Below, piece by piece: positions 1 through 5,161 of a stretch of 5,386 nucleotides of DNA. Below the pieces are notes generated by a model. That model searched no databases, was not told the origin of the DNA, and was given only the letters and a program-made list of their open reading frames with translations. The stretch spans positions 1-5,386 of the forward strand of contig CAMZAY010000092.1 in assembly GCA_947304365.1 (NCBI GenBank), in the 5' to 3' direction. The stretch is from an uncultured Clostridia bacterium. Lineage in GTDB: Bacteria; Bacillota; Clostridia; Christensenellales; CAG-138. Each line of letters begins with the position of its first letter. The first letter of the stretch is position 1. The translations under genes and the position numbers were made by a program.

Positions 1-249
1 GAGGCGGAAACGGAATTCACCGGCCTTATCGGTATAGACCTCGAACTTGGGGTTCTTCAAGACCTCATATCCTTCAACAGTCTGATCCTCGATACCGGCG
101 ACGAGGGAGTTCCTCATGACGCTGGCGATGCCCTTGCGGCAGGAAGCCTCCGCCTGATATACCTCGGAAGTGGCAATGACCTCACCATTGGTGGCTTTAA
201 GATCGAACTTGACGCCGGTCTTGGTGTTTTTGATAATAAACTTACCCAT
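1..249 (-). CDS. YegP-like DUF1508 domain protein, 3' end outside window
   Basis: The first 83 codons are visible, starting at the ATG at 249-247. The ORF stays open to the window edge, so the C-terminus is missing. Residues about 3-48 form one DUF1508 (YegP) repeat: a beta-strand start (KFIIKN), then FDLKATNGEVIATSEVY, then a helix with GIASVMRNS. The key family signature is the LKAxNGEVIxxSExY stretch. At residues 69-83 (FEVYTDKAGEFRFRL) a second copy begins, matching the tandem-repeat layout of E. coli YegP, about 110 residues long. The biochemical role of the family is not established; small soluble proteins of this type are often described as stress-associated. AGGAGG at 263-258 sits 8 bases upstream and fixes the start. 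The gene diverges from the phosphatase operon and has its own predicted promoter at 282-310. Family assignment is firm; function is unknown. Confidence 0.9.
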   Translation of the reverse strand, partial: MGKFIIKNTKTGVKFDLKATNGEVIATSEVYQAEASCRKGIASVMRNSLVAGIEDQTVEGYEVLKNPKFEVYTDKAGEFRFRL

Positions 250-257
250 AAAACTGT

Positions 258-263
258 CCTCCT
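258..263 (-). promoter_or_regulatory. Ribosome binding site of the YegP-like gene
   Basis: The minus strand reads AGGAGG, a full Shine-Dalgarno match, 8 bases before the ATG at 249. It decides the start codon. Confidence 0.85.
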
Positions 264-281
264 GTTTATTGGTGCATGTAT

Positions 282-310
282 AATATACAACACTTTTTTC
301 CCGTTTTCAA
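282..310 (-). promoter_or_regulatory. Predicted sigma-A promoter of the YegP-like gene
   Basis: On the minus strand, TTGAAA (310-305) is followed after 17 bases by TATATT (287-282), each one base from the sigma-A consensus. Transcription would start near position 275, giving a leader of about 26 bases that contains the AGGAGG site. A second -10-like hexamer, TATTAT (285-280), lies in the same A/T-rich stretch, so the exact start could shift by a few bases. Confidence 0.6.
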
Positions 311-323
311 TACTTAAAATGCC

Positions 324-369
324 GTTTTTTGAAAAAACTTGCGCCGTATCCTTCGGAAAAACTTTTTCC
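324..369. repeat. Two A/T-rich palindromes, centres 31 bases apart
   Basis: Two perfect inverted repeats lie in the divergent spacer: GTTTTTT-G-AAAAAAC at 324-338 and GGAAAAA-C-TTTTTCC at 355-369. Each has 7-base arms around a single central base, and their centres (331 and 362) are 31 bases apart, about three helical turns. A further T-tract at 294-299 continues the same spacing. The pattern suggests intrinsically curved DNA or paired protein-binding sites between the two divergent promoters. No known operator consensus was recognised. Confidence 0.4.
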
Positions 370-381
370 CGCCCCCGCCCC

Positions 382-411
382 TTGACCGCCAGACGCAGGA
401 TATGGTAAAAT
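382..411 (+). promoter_or_regulatory. Predicted sigma-A promoter of the PAP2 operon
   Basis: TTGACC at 382-387 is followed after 18 bases by TAAAAT at 406-411, each one mismatch from consensus. The predicted start is near 418, about 27 bases before the ATG at 445. The stretch after the -10 is very A/T rich (TAATATAATA to 420), so other -10 registers are possible but have worse spacing. Confidence 0.6.
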
Positions 412-432
412 AATATAATAAAGAAACAGATC

Positions 433-437
433 GGAGG
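433..437 (+). promoter_or_regulatory. Ribosome binding site of the PAP2 phosphatase gene
   Basis: GGAGG lies 7 bases before the ATG at 445 and supports that start. Confidence 0.8.
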
Positions 438-444
438 TTGCGAT

Positions 445-1407
445 ATGTCCGAAGCGATCGTAAGCAGCGGTTTCTTTGATTGGATGATGGACATGCTCCG
501 CTCCATCGCGGGCCTGCGCACGCCGTTTATGGACGGCGTTATGTCCGGCGTGACGTGGCTCGGGCAGGAGACGGCGTTTATCATCATAGGCATGATAGTG
601 CTTTGGTGCGTCGATAAAAAATACGGCTACCGCTTTCTGTGCATGTTCATGTCCGGCCTTTTCATAAACCAGTTTTTGAAGGCTCTGTTCATGATACCGC
701 GGCCCTGGGTGGTCGATCCCGAATTCAAGATCGTCGAATCCGCAAGGGAGGGCGCGAGCGGTTGGTCGTTCCCGTCCGGGCATACGCAGTCCGCGGTGCT
801 TCTTTACGGCGGCCTTGCACAGAGGATAAAGAAGGCGTGGGCATACATCGTCGCCGCGGTGCTGATACTGCTTGTGGGGTTCTCGCGGATGTACCTGGGC
901 GTGCACACGCTTTTGGACGTAGGCGTTTCGATGATAACGGGCGTGCTCGTTATAGCGCTGTGCGAGCTGTATTTCAACCGCTTCGGCGATGAGATAGGGC
1001 CGTTCTCTATCGCATCCGGCGTTATCGCGGCGCTTTCACTCGGGCTGATCGTCTACATCATGCTCACGCGGGACGCCGCTTCCGACGACGCGGAAACCGT
1101 CAAGAACGCTTGCGTGCTGTTCGGATCGTCGTTCGGCCTGTTTGCGGGCGGCTATGTTGAAAAGCGCTTCGTTAAATTCGATACGAAGGCGGTCTGGTGG
1201 GTGCAGATAATAAAGGTCGTGCTCGGCTTTGCGGTCGTGATGGGGCTGAGGATAGGCTTGAAGCCCCTGCTTGCGCTGATCAGCGCCTCGCCGCTGACCG
1301 ACTGCGTAAGGTATTTCGTGATGATATTCGTCGGGCTTGCCGTGTATCCCCTGCTTTTCGGGATACTCTCCAAGCTCGGTATCAAAAACAGAAAGGAGAA
1401 TGGATAA
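445..1407 (+). CDS. PAP2-family integral membrane phosphatase
   Basis: This 320-residue protein carries all three motifs of the type 2 phosphatidic acid phosphatase family: KX6RP at K79 to P87, PSGH at 110-113 and SRX5HX3D at 147-158 (S147, R148, H154, D158). In this family the second-motif histidine assists catalysis and the third-motif histidine forms the phospho-enzyme, so the protein should be active. Substrates are typically lipid phosphates or undecaprenyl pyrophosphate, hydrolysed at the outer face of the membrane; which one applies here cannot be told. Hydrophobic segments lie near 44-56, 63-84, 132-147, 158-176, 186-206, 221-237, 251-274 and 289-309. The PAP2 core ends near residue 180. 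The remaining 140 residues form an extra hydrophobic region of about four helices, longer than single-domain homologues. The stop TAA shares a base with the ATG of the next gene. The start is fixed by GGAGG at 433-437. Confidence 0.93.
   Translation: MSEAIVSSGFFDWMMDMLRSIAGLRTPFMDGVMSGVTWLGQETAFIIIGMIVLWCVDKKYGYRFLCMFMSGLFINQFLKALFMIPRPWVVDPEFKIVESAREGASGWSFPSGHTQSAVLLYGGLAQRIKKAWAYIVAAVLILLVGFSRMYLGVHTLLDVGVSMITGVLVIALCELYFNRFGDEIGPFSIASGVIAALSLGLIVYIMLTRDAASDDAETVKNACVLFGSSFGLFAGGYVEKRFVKFDTKAVWWVQIIKVVLGFAVVMGLRIGLKPLLALISASPLTDCVRYFVMIFVGLAVYPLLFGILSKLGIKNRKENG
1393..1398 (+). promoter_or_regulatory. Ribosome binding site of the small membrane protein gene
   Basis: AAGGAG lies inside the last codons of the phosphatase gene, 8 bases before the ATG at 1407. 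It supports this start over the out-of-frame ATG at 1400, which is only one base from the site. Confidence 0.8.
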
Positions 1408-1862
1408 TGAGAGGAATATTTACCGGAGACAGGGAGGGCAAACCGAATGTGGGCATGTGGGTCTACCCTGCGATAATGTTTGCGGCGCCCGTGATCTGCT
1501 ACTTCTTCTTTTACCTCATCGTCAGCATAAACAACGTGAACAGCTATTGGCGCCCCTCGGACGAGGCTTTCGTTTTCAGCGCCATAGTCGGCGTGATGGT
1601 ATGCGTCTTCATCGTTGTGCGCGGCTGCCTGACGCTGCCGTTCATTTATCTGGCGAAGCGCATCAAGGAATTTTTCGAGGACCTGTTCATGGGGATGCCG
1701 CTGAAGGACGCCTTCAGCTGGTATAAGCAGAACGTGAAGTCCGACGGCGTGGGCTTCTGGATAATAGTCATACCGATGGTGCTCAACGTGCTGTACCTTA
1801 TCTGGACGCTGCATAATTACTATCTGCCCGTTATGGGCAAGCCGAACCTTCCGCCGCTTTGA
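1407..1862 (+). CDS. Small three-helix membrane protein paired with the PAP2 phosphatase
   Basis: The protein has 151 residues. The open frame extends upstream to 1197, but that part only shadows the phosphatase; the ATG at 1407 has AAGGAG 8 bases before it and overlaps the preceding stop as TAATG, typical of translational coupling. Predicted membrane segments are about 19-41, 54-71 (perhaps to 83) and 116-136. Between the second and third lies an amphipathic, charged stretch (KRIKEFFEDLF at 84-94, then WYKQNVKSDG) likely to be cytoplasmic. The C-terminus is short and proline-rich (GKPNLPPL). I recognise no family or catalytic motif. Strict coupling to a PAP2 phosphatase suggests a subunit, a regulator or a transport partner for the same lipid substrate, but this is inference from position. 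That it is a real gene is well supported by start, overlap, composition and terminator. Confidence 0.8.
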   Translation: MRGIFTGDREGKPNVGMWVYPAIMFAAPVICYFFFYLIVSINNVNSYWRPSDEAFVFSAIVGVMVCVFIVVRGCLTLPFIYLAKRIKEFFEDLFMGMPLKDAFSWYKQNVKSDGVGFWIIVIPMVLNVLYLIWTLHNYYLPVMGKPNLPPL

Positions 1863-1870
1863 TAAGCATG

Positions 1871-1904
1871 AAAAAGATCCCGGGATCAGCCCGGGATCTT
1901 TTTT
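1871..1904. terminator. Bidirectional rho-independent terminator between converging operons
   Basis: The arms GATCCCGGG (1876-1884) and CCCGGGATC (1890-1898) enclose a 5-base loop. A5 on the left (1871-1875) and T6 on the right (1899-1904) allow the stem to extend to 14 pairs. Reading right, the T-tract follows the hairpin 8 bases after the stop at 1862. Reading left, the A-tract becomes a U-tract of five, placed to end the lipoprotein transcript whose stop is at 1921. One element therefore serves both converging units. Confidence 0.9.
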
Positions 1905-1920
1905 GTTTTATCGGGGTATC

Positions 1921-2352
1921 TTACGCGTCGGGGCCCTTCCAGTTGGGCAGATCATTTAAGGAATCCGAATGCCTGCCGGTGAAGATATTGTAATACGGCG
2001 CTTCGGGCGAGGACTCGTCATATATGCCGAAGGTGCTCACGCCGAGGTAGTATTTCTTCGCTTCTGCAAAGCCTTCATAAGGATCGCCCGGGTCCTCGCA
2101 GATTTCCATGGGCTGCTTCTTAACGCGGTCATAGACGGTGTAACCGGCCGAAGAAACGCAGAGGATATAACGGGGCGAGTCCTTTACGTCATACACGACC
2201 TCGAACCGCATATCGGAACTGCGGATACCATGCGAGCCCATACTGTCTGCCACGGCTTGACGCTCGCTTTCGCTTATCTCGGGAGAGAGCGCCGCGCAGC
2301 CCGCCGCGAAAACGGTCAGAAGCACGATAAACAGCGCTGTTATCCTTTTCAT
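1921..2352 (-). CDS. Small putative lipoprotein, unknown function
   Basis: This 143-residue protein starts with a charged MKR, a hydrophobic core (residues 4-17) and the sequence FAAGC with C19. This resembles a lipoprotein signal peptide, but the lipobox is imperfect: alanine stands at -3, where leucine, valine or isoleucine is usual, so ordinary secretion with a signal peptidase I cut cannot be excluded. The mature part is acidic and rich in tyrosine (for example YYLG at 101-104 and PYYN at 119-122), with two further cysteines, C65 and C85. No family was recognised. AGGAG at 2364-2360 lies 7 bases before the ATG. The gene begins 26 bases after the stop of the dockerin gene with no terminator or evident promoter between, so it is probably co-transcribed and may be a membrane-anchored partner of that exported protein. 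Confidence 0.75.
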   Translation of the reverse strand: MKRITALFIVLLTVFAAGCAALSPEISESERQAVADSMGSHGIRSSDMRFEVVYDVKDSPRYILCVSSAGYTVYDRVKKQPMEICEDPGDPYEGFAEAKKYYLGVSTFGIYDESSPEAPYYNIFTGRHSDSLNDLPNWKGPDA

Positions 2353-2359
2353 AATGAAG

Positions 2360-2364
2360 CTCCT
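2360..2364 (-). promoter_or_regulatory. Ribosome binding site of the lipoprotein gene
   Basis: The minus strand reads AGGAG 7 bases before the ATG at 2352, inside the 26-base gap after the dockerin gene. Confidence 0.8.
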
Positions 2365-2378
2365 ATCTTAGTTGTTAG

Positions 2379-3869
2379 TCAGGGGAGCGCTATGCCGAGC
2401 GCGATCATGGCGATGAGCGTGGAGTCGTATGCGGTCACGCCGTCGGTCTCGCTGACGTCGGCGTTGAAGAGGCCGAGCTCCGTTACTTCGCCGCAGTTCA
2501 CGAGGTAGGCGTTCAGGGCGGTGACGTCGCGCATATCGACCGTGCCGTCGCAGTTGACGTCGCCCACGAGACCGTATTCGGCATAAACGTCGGTATCCTC
2601 CGTGATATTGTCGAACGGCTTATCCCAACGGCGGAAACGGTAAAGACCGTTCGGGGCAGTGACGCTCGCCGCCGCCTCGGGCGCTTGCGCCGCGCCGCCG
2701 TCAGGCACCTCGACGGTCGATAAAAGCTCGCCGCCGAAGCCGTAGAAACGGACGATATGCGTCGTCAAGGAGTCCGGGGTGACATAGATCGCGGGCATAT
2801 TGTTGTTATCGGGATCCGTGCCCTTGATATAATTCCCGTTCTCGAAGGAGCCGATCCTCACGGTGAGCCCACTGCCGAGAGTGGAAGTCCCCTCATCCCT
2901 GACGCGCAGGACGTCCGCGTTGGAGATCGCCGTCGTGCCGACGTAGAAGCTTTCGAGCCCGTCCTTGAGCATGAGGCATTTGCAGTAGATGAGCGCATAC
3001 GTCTCCGTTGAGGCGTGCGGTCTTGACAGTATCTTCACCCTGCCGCCGTCGACGGTGAAGGAATGGCGGCTGTAAACGCTTTCGGAGCCGGCGTTTATCG
3101 TAACGTCGCTCGCTCCGGTTATGCGGATCTTGCCGTAGGTGATCCGGATGCCGTGGGCGTAATTATAATAGCCCACGTCGTTCATGTTCTGGATATTGAC
3201 GACGCTGTTATCGATCAATATCTCGTTGCAGTTGTCCTCCGTGGTGCCGCCGATCGGCGTGAAGCCCTCCGCCTTTATGCCCCATTTGCCCTGATCGGTG
3301 TTGATCACGGCGTTATGGATCTCTATATTATGATTGGAATAGATGCAGGCCTTGAGCTTCGTCATCACGTTGTACATATCGCGTTCCGTCCCGTAGCAGT
3401 TGACGGTGACGTTGTTGATGTAAAGGTACTCCGCGTCGACGTTCTCTCCCCCGTTGGGAAGGGTAAGGCAGCAGCCGAGATAGCTTTGGGCATAGAGATT
3501 GAGCGTGCCCGTGCCGTCTATGATAAGATACCCGTCGGGACAGCCGCTCAAAACGTCATGCTCTTCGCCCATGCAGGCGTTGTCGATATAGCAGTCGCCG
3601 TTCACGAGTATGCGCGTATCCTTCGGCACGATTATGGGCGCGCCGTGCTGATCGGCGGTGCCGTAAGAATCGAGCGTGAGCTGGGGATTGCCGTTATACC
3701 CCGCGGGATCGAACGCCCAGCCCTCCTCGGCGGAGGAGGCGCTGGAAGTGGTATTGCTTAAGTCCAGAAGGGTCGTCCTCACCTGTGTGGAGCGCGGAAG
3801 CACGGCGAAGGCCGGCATTGCGGAGAGCAGGAGGGCGGCTGCCATGATGAATGTGAGTATGCGTTTCAT
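2379..3869 (-). CDS. Secreted beta-helix-like protein with C-terminal type I dockerin
   Basis: The protein has 496 residues. Residues 1-22 are a signal peptide (MKR, hydrophobic core, cleavage expected after AFA at 20-22). Residues about 85-365 consist of short beta-strand units such as YLYINNVTVNCYG, NIEIHNAVINTDQG, EILIDNSVVNIQ, KIRITGASDVTINAG and FTVDGGRVKIL, typical of a right-handed parallel beta-helix (pectin-lyase-like or Cthe_2159-type carbohydrate-binding fold). No lyase active site was recognised. Residues 371-432 resemble a Listeria/Bacteroides repeat, ending in WDKPFDNITEDTDVYAEY. Residues 436-496 are a type I dockerin: the first calcium loop, D437 to D448, is perfect (DVNCDGTVDMRD); the second, D471 to D482, has T475 where Asp is usual. 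Dockerins bind cohesins, so the protein may dock on a scaffold or another surface protein; no cohesin is visible here. Binding rather than cleavage of glycan is my best guess. The start lacks a normally spaced Shine-Dalgarno but is required by the signal peptide. Confidence 0.88.
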   Translation of the reverse strand: MKRILTFIMAAALLLSAMPAFAVLPRSTQVRTTLLDLSNTTSSASSAEEGWAFDPAGYNGNPQLTLDSYGTADQHGAPIIVPKDTRILVNGDCYIDNACMGEEHDVLSGCPDGYLIIDGTGTLNLYAQSYLGCCLTLPNGGENVDAEYLYINNVTVNCYGTERDMYNVMTKLKACIYSNHNIEIHNAVINTDQGKWGIKAEGFTPIGGTTEDNCNEILIDNSVVNIQNMNDVGYYNYAHGIRITYGKIRITGASDVTINAGSESVYSRHSFTVDGGRVKILSRPHASTETYALIYCKCLMLKDGLESFYVGTTAISNADVLRVRDEGTSTLGSGLTVRIGSFENGNYIKGTDPDNNNMPAIYVTPDSLTTHIVRFYGFGGELLSTVEVPDGGAAQAPEAAASVTAPNGLYRFRRWDKPFDNITEDTDVYAEYGLVGDVNCDGTVDMRDVTALNAYLVNCGEVTELGLFNADVSETDGVTAYDSTLIAMIALGIALP

Positions 3870-3877
3870 GCTTTTTA

Positions 3878-3931
3878 CACCCGAAAACGGGCGCCTTTCC
3901 CGGCGTAAAGCCGAACAGGGCGGATGCCCTG
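3878..3931 (-). promoter_or_regulatory. Structured 5' leader of the dockerin gene: three hairpins
   Basis: On the minus strand the leader folds into three consecutive small hairpins: CAGGGC-ATCC-GCCCTG (3931-3916), CGGC-TTTAC-GCCG (3913-3901) and CGCCCG-TTTT-CGGGTG (3893-3878, one G-U pair). None is followed by a U-tract, so they are not classical terminators. The only good purine-rich ribosome-binding candidate, GGAAAGG (3900-3894), lies just upstream of the third hairpin. Folding that hairpin would bring it to about 8 bases from the ATG at 3869. Confidence 0.45.
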
Positions 3932-3943
3932 ATATTTCATCTG

Positions 3944-3973
3944 ATTATATATCATTAAGGTGTGCCGTGTCAA
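3944..3973 (-). promoter_or_regulatory. Consensus sigma-A promoter of the dockerin operon, inside the 3' end of the epimerase gene
   Basis: The minus strand reads TTGACA (3973-3968), an 18-base spacer, then TATAAT (3949-3944), both hexamers perfect. The -35 lies in codons for L339-D340-T341 of the epimerase and the -10 overlaps its TAA stop at 3947-3945. Predicted transcription starts near 3937, giving a leader of about 68 bases before the ATG at 3869. Confidence 0.8.
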
Positions 3974-4988
3974 GCCCGTCGGCCTCTGCGATATCGAAAA
4001 TGTAAGCGGTTTTTTGGAAGAAACGCTCCCCCTTCCGGAGCACGGCCGAAGGGAACGAAGGCTCGTTGGGGCTGTTCGGGAAATGCTGCGTCTCGAAGCA
4101 GACGCCGCCGTATTTGCCGAATACGCCCGCCGCGTCGCGGTCGACGAAATTGCCCGTGTAGACGTGCACCGAGGGCTGTGTGGTGAACACCCGCAGCCTT
4201 ATTCCGGAGACGGGCGAATAAAGCCCCGCGGCGAGCTTGAGCTCTCCCCCGCCGCCGAGCGGGAAGCTGTGATCGAGCCCGCCCGCATTTTCAAGCTCGC
4301 CCGAGCAGAGCACGCAGCCGATCCTTTTGGGAGAAGTCAGATCGAGCGCCGTGCCGCGAACGGGAACGAGCCTGCCGGTTGGGATCATGCCCTCGCCCAG
4401 CTCGAGCACGCGGTCGGAGAGTACGCTGATGAGGTGATCCTTTACGCTGCCCGTGCCGTCAAGCGCGAAATAGCTGTGGTTGGTTATGTTGAGCACCGTG
4501 GCGGAGTCCGTTTCAGCCTCGTATTCTACTGAAAAAACGCCGTCCGTCAGCCTGTAATCCACGCGAAGGGCAAGCTCCCCGGGGAAGCCGTCCTCCCCCG
4601 CGGGGCTCAAAAGGCTCATGCTGACGCCGTTTTCGATAAGCTCCGCCTCGAAAAAGCGCTTCGGGAAAACGCCGTGAAGGTGATTTGGCCCGCCGTTTTC
4701 AGCAAGGCGGTACTCCCTGCCGTCAAGCGTGAAGCGGGCGTTTGAGAGCCTGCCGGCGTATCTGCCGACCGTTGCGCCGATGCAGGAGGAGCCCGCGGCA
4801 TACCCCTCCGCAGATGGGTAGCCGAGCACGGCGCTGACCGGAGACCCGTATCTGTCGGGCACGGTGACGCCGGTTATCGCGGCGCCGAGATCGGTAACGG
4901 ACACGGAAATACCCGGTGAGGACAGCGTGAAGCGCCGCGCCTTCCTCCCGAATGCTTCGCCGAATTCGGTTTCAAATATATTTGTCAT
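3945..4988 (-). CDS. galM: Aldose 1-epimerase (mutarotase), GalM family
   Basis: This 347-residue cytoplasmic enzyme interconverts alpha and beta anomers of aldoses such as galactose or glucose. Family landmarks are in order: GATVGRYAGRLSNARF (71-86, R76 a likely sugar contact), NHLHG with catalytic H105, LNITNHSYFAL with H171, GLDHSF with D240, and GGVCFETQHFPNSPN with the catalytic base E299. The second glycine of the usual LHGG is replaced by V107. The protein ends about 16 residues after the usual YxF terminus (tail from D332). The frame is open upstream to 5147, but I place the start at the ATG at 4988: homologues begin with this type of sequence (FGxxxGRxxxxFTL), and the longer version would span two promoters. 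No Shine-Dalgarno precedes this ATG; see the promoter at 4995-5023. Galactose specificity is not proven, and no other galactose gene is in the window. Confidence 0.9.
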   Translation of the reverse strand: MTNIFETEFGEAFGRKARRFTLSSPGISVSVTDLGAAITGVTVPDRYGSPVSAVLGYPSAEGYAAGSSCIGATVGRYAGRLSNARFTLDGREYRLAENGGPNHLHGVFPKRFFEAELIENGVSMSLLSPAGEDGFPGELALRVDYRLTDGVFSVEYEAETDSATVLNITNHSYFALDGTGSVKDHLISVLSDRVLELGEGMIPTGRLVPVRGTALDLTSPKRIGCVLCSGELENAGGLDHSFPLGGGGELKLAAGLYSPVSGIRLRVFTTQPSVHVYTGNFVDRDAAGVFGKYGGVCFETQHFPNSPNEPSFPSAVLRKGERFFQKTAYIFDIAEADGLDTAHLNDI

Positions 4989-4994
4989 AACGGC

Positions 4995-5023
4995 ATTATA
5001 CCACGCGAAACGGGAATTGGGAA
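4995..5023 (-). promoter_or_regulatory. Extended -10 promoter of the epimerase gene, predicted start on the ATG
   Basis: The minus strand reads TTCCCA (5023-5018, four of six matches to the -35 consensus), a 17-base spacer, then TATAAT (5000-4995, perfect) preceded by TGG (5003-5001), an extended -10. With the last T at -7, position +1 falls on 4988, the A of the ATG. The six bases between (GCCGTT) hold no ribosome binding site, so the transcript is predicted to be leaderless. Confidence 0.65.
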
Positions 5024-5100
5024 TACCCGCGCCGATTTTTCCCGCAGGGGTCTTGATTTTTTTAATGCAGGATCCCTTAAAAAACGCGATTTTGATTTGA

Positions 5101-5129
5101 TTGACACCCCTTTTCCGGGATGCTATAAT
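5101..5129 (+). promoter_or_regulatory. Full-consensus promoter of the exchanger gene
   Basis: TTGACA (5101-5106), a 17-base spacer and TATAAT (5124-5129) are a perfect sigma-A promoter, with an added extended -10 (TGC at 5121-5123). The stretch before the -35 (5076-5100) is rich in A and T, like an UP element. Predicted start is near 5136, leaving a leader of about 26 bases with the AAGGAG site. Confidence 0.88.
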
Positions 5130-5148
5130 TTCCGGTAGAGTTCCCAAA

Positions 5149-5154
5149 AAGGAG
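5149..5154 (+). promoter_or_regulatory. Ribosome binding site of the exchanger gene, chooses between two ATGs
   Basis: AAGGAG ends 4 bases before the ATG at 5159 and 7 bases before the adjoining ATG at 5162. The other Shine-Dalgarno sites in the window have 7-8 bases, which favours 5162. Confidence 0.75.
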
Positions 5155-5161
5155 ACAGATG

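Noticed and set aside
277..284. TGTATAAT on the plus strand as a promoter for the phosphatase operon
   Set aside because: No -35 element at a suitable distance, and a better promoter lies at 382-411. It overlaps the minus-strand promoter of the YegP-like gene.
1400..1726. Reading frame starting at the ATG at 1400
   Set aside because: The ATG is one base from the Shine-Dalgarno and the translation is arginine-rich and unstructured; the coupled frame from 1407 encodes a coherent membrane protein.
1152..1814. A 220-codon open frame on the minus strand
   Set aside because: It lies opposite the phosphatase and small membrane protein genes; its histidine- and arginine-rich translation is a shadow of hydrophobic codons on the other strand.
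3063..3761. A 232-codon open frame on the plus strand
   Set aside because: It is antisense to the dockerin gene, has no convincing ribosome binding site and gives a low-complexity protein rich in valine, alanine and aspartate, typical of a shadow frame in GC-rich DNA.
3901..3931. Hairpins after the epimerase stop as a rho-independent terminator
   Set aside because: Neither hairpin is followed by a U-tract on the minus strand, so some read-through from the epimerase gene into the dockerin gene is possible.
4989..5147. A 53-residue N-terminal extension of the epimerase starting at 5147
   Set aside because: It would run across both divergent promoters and the exchanger leader, has no ribosome binding site, and does not resemble mutarotase N-termini.
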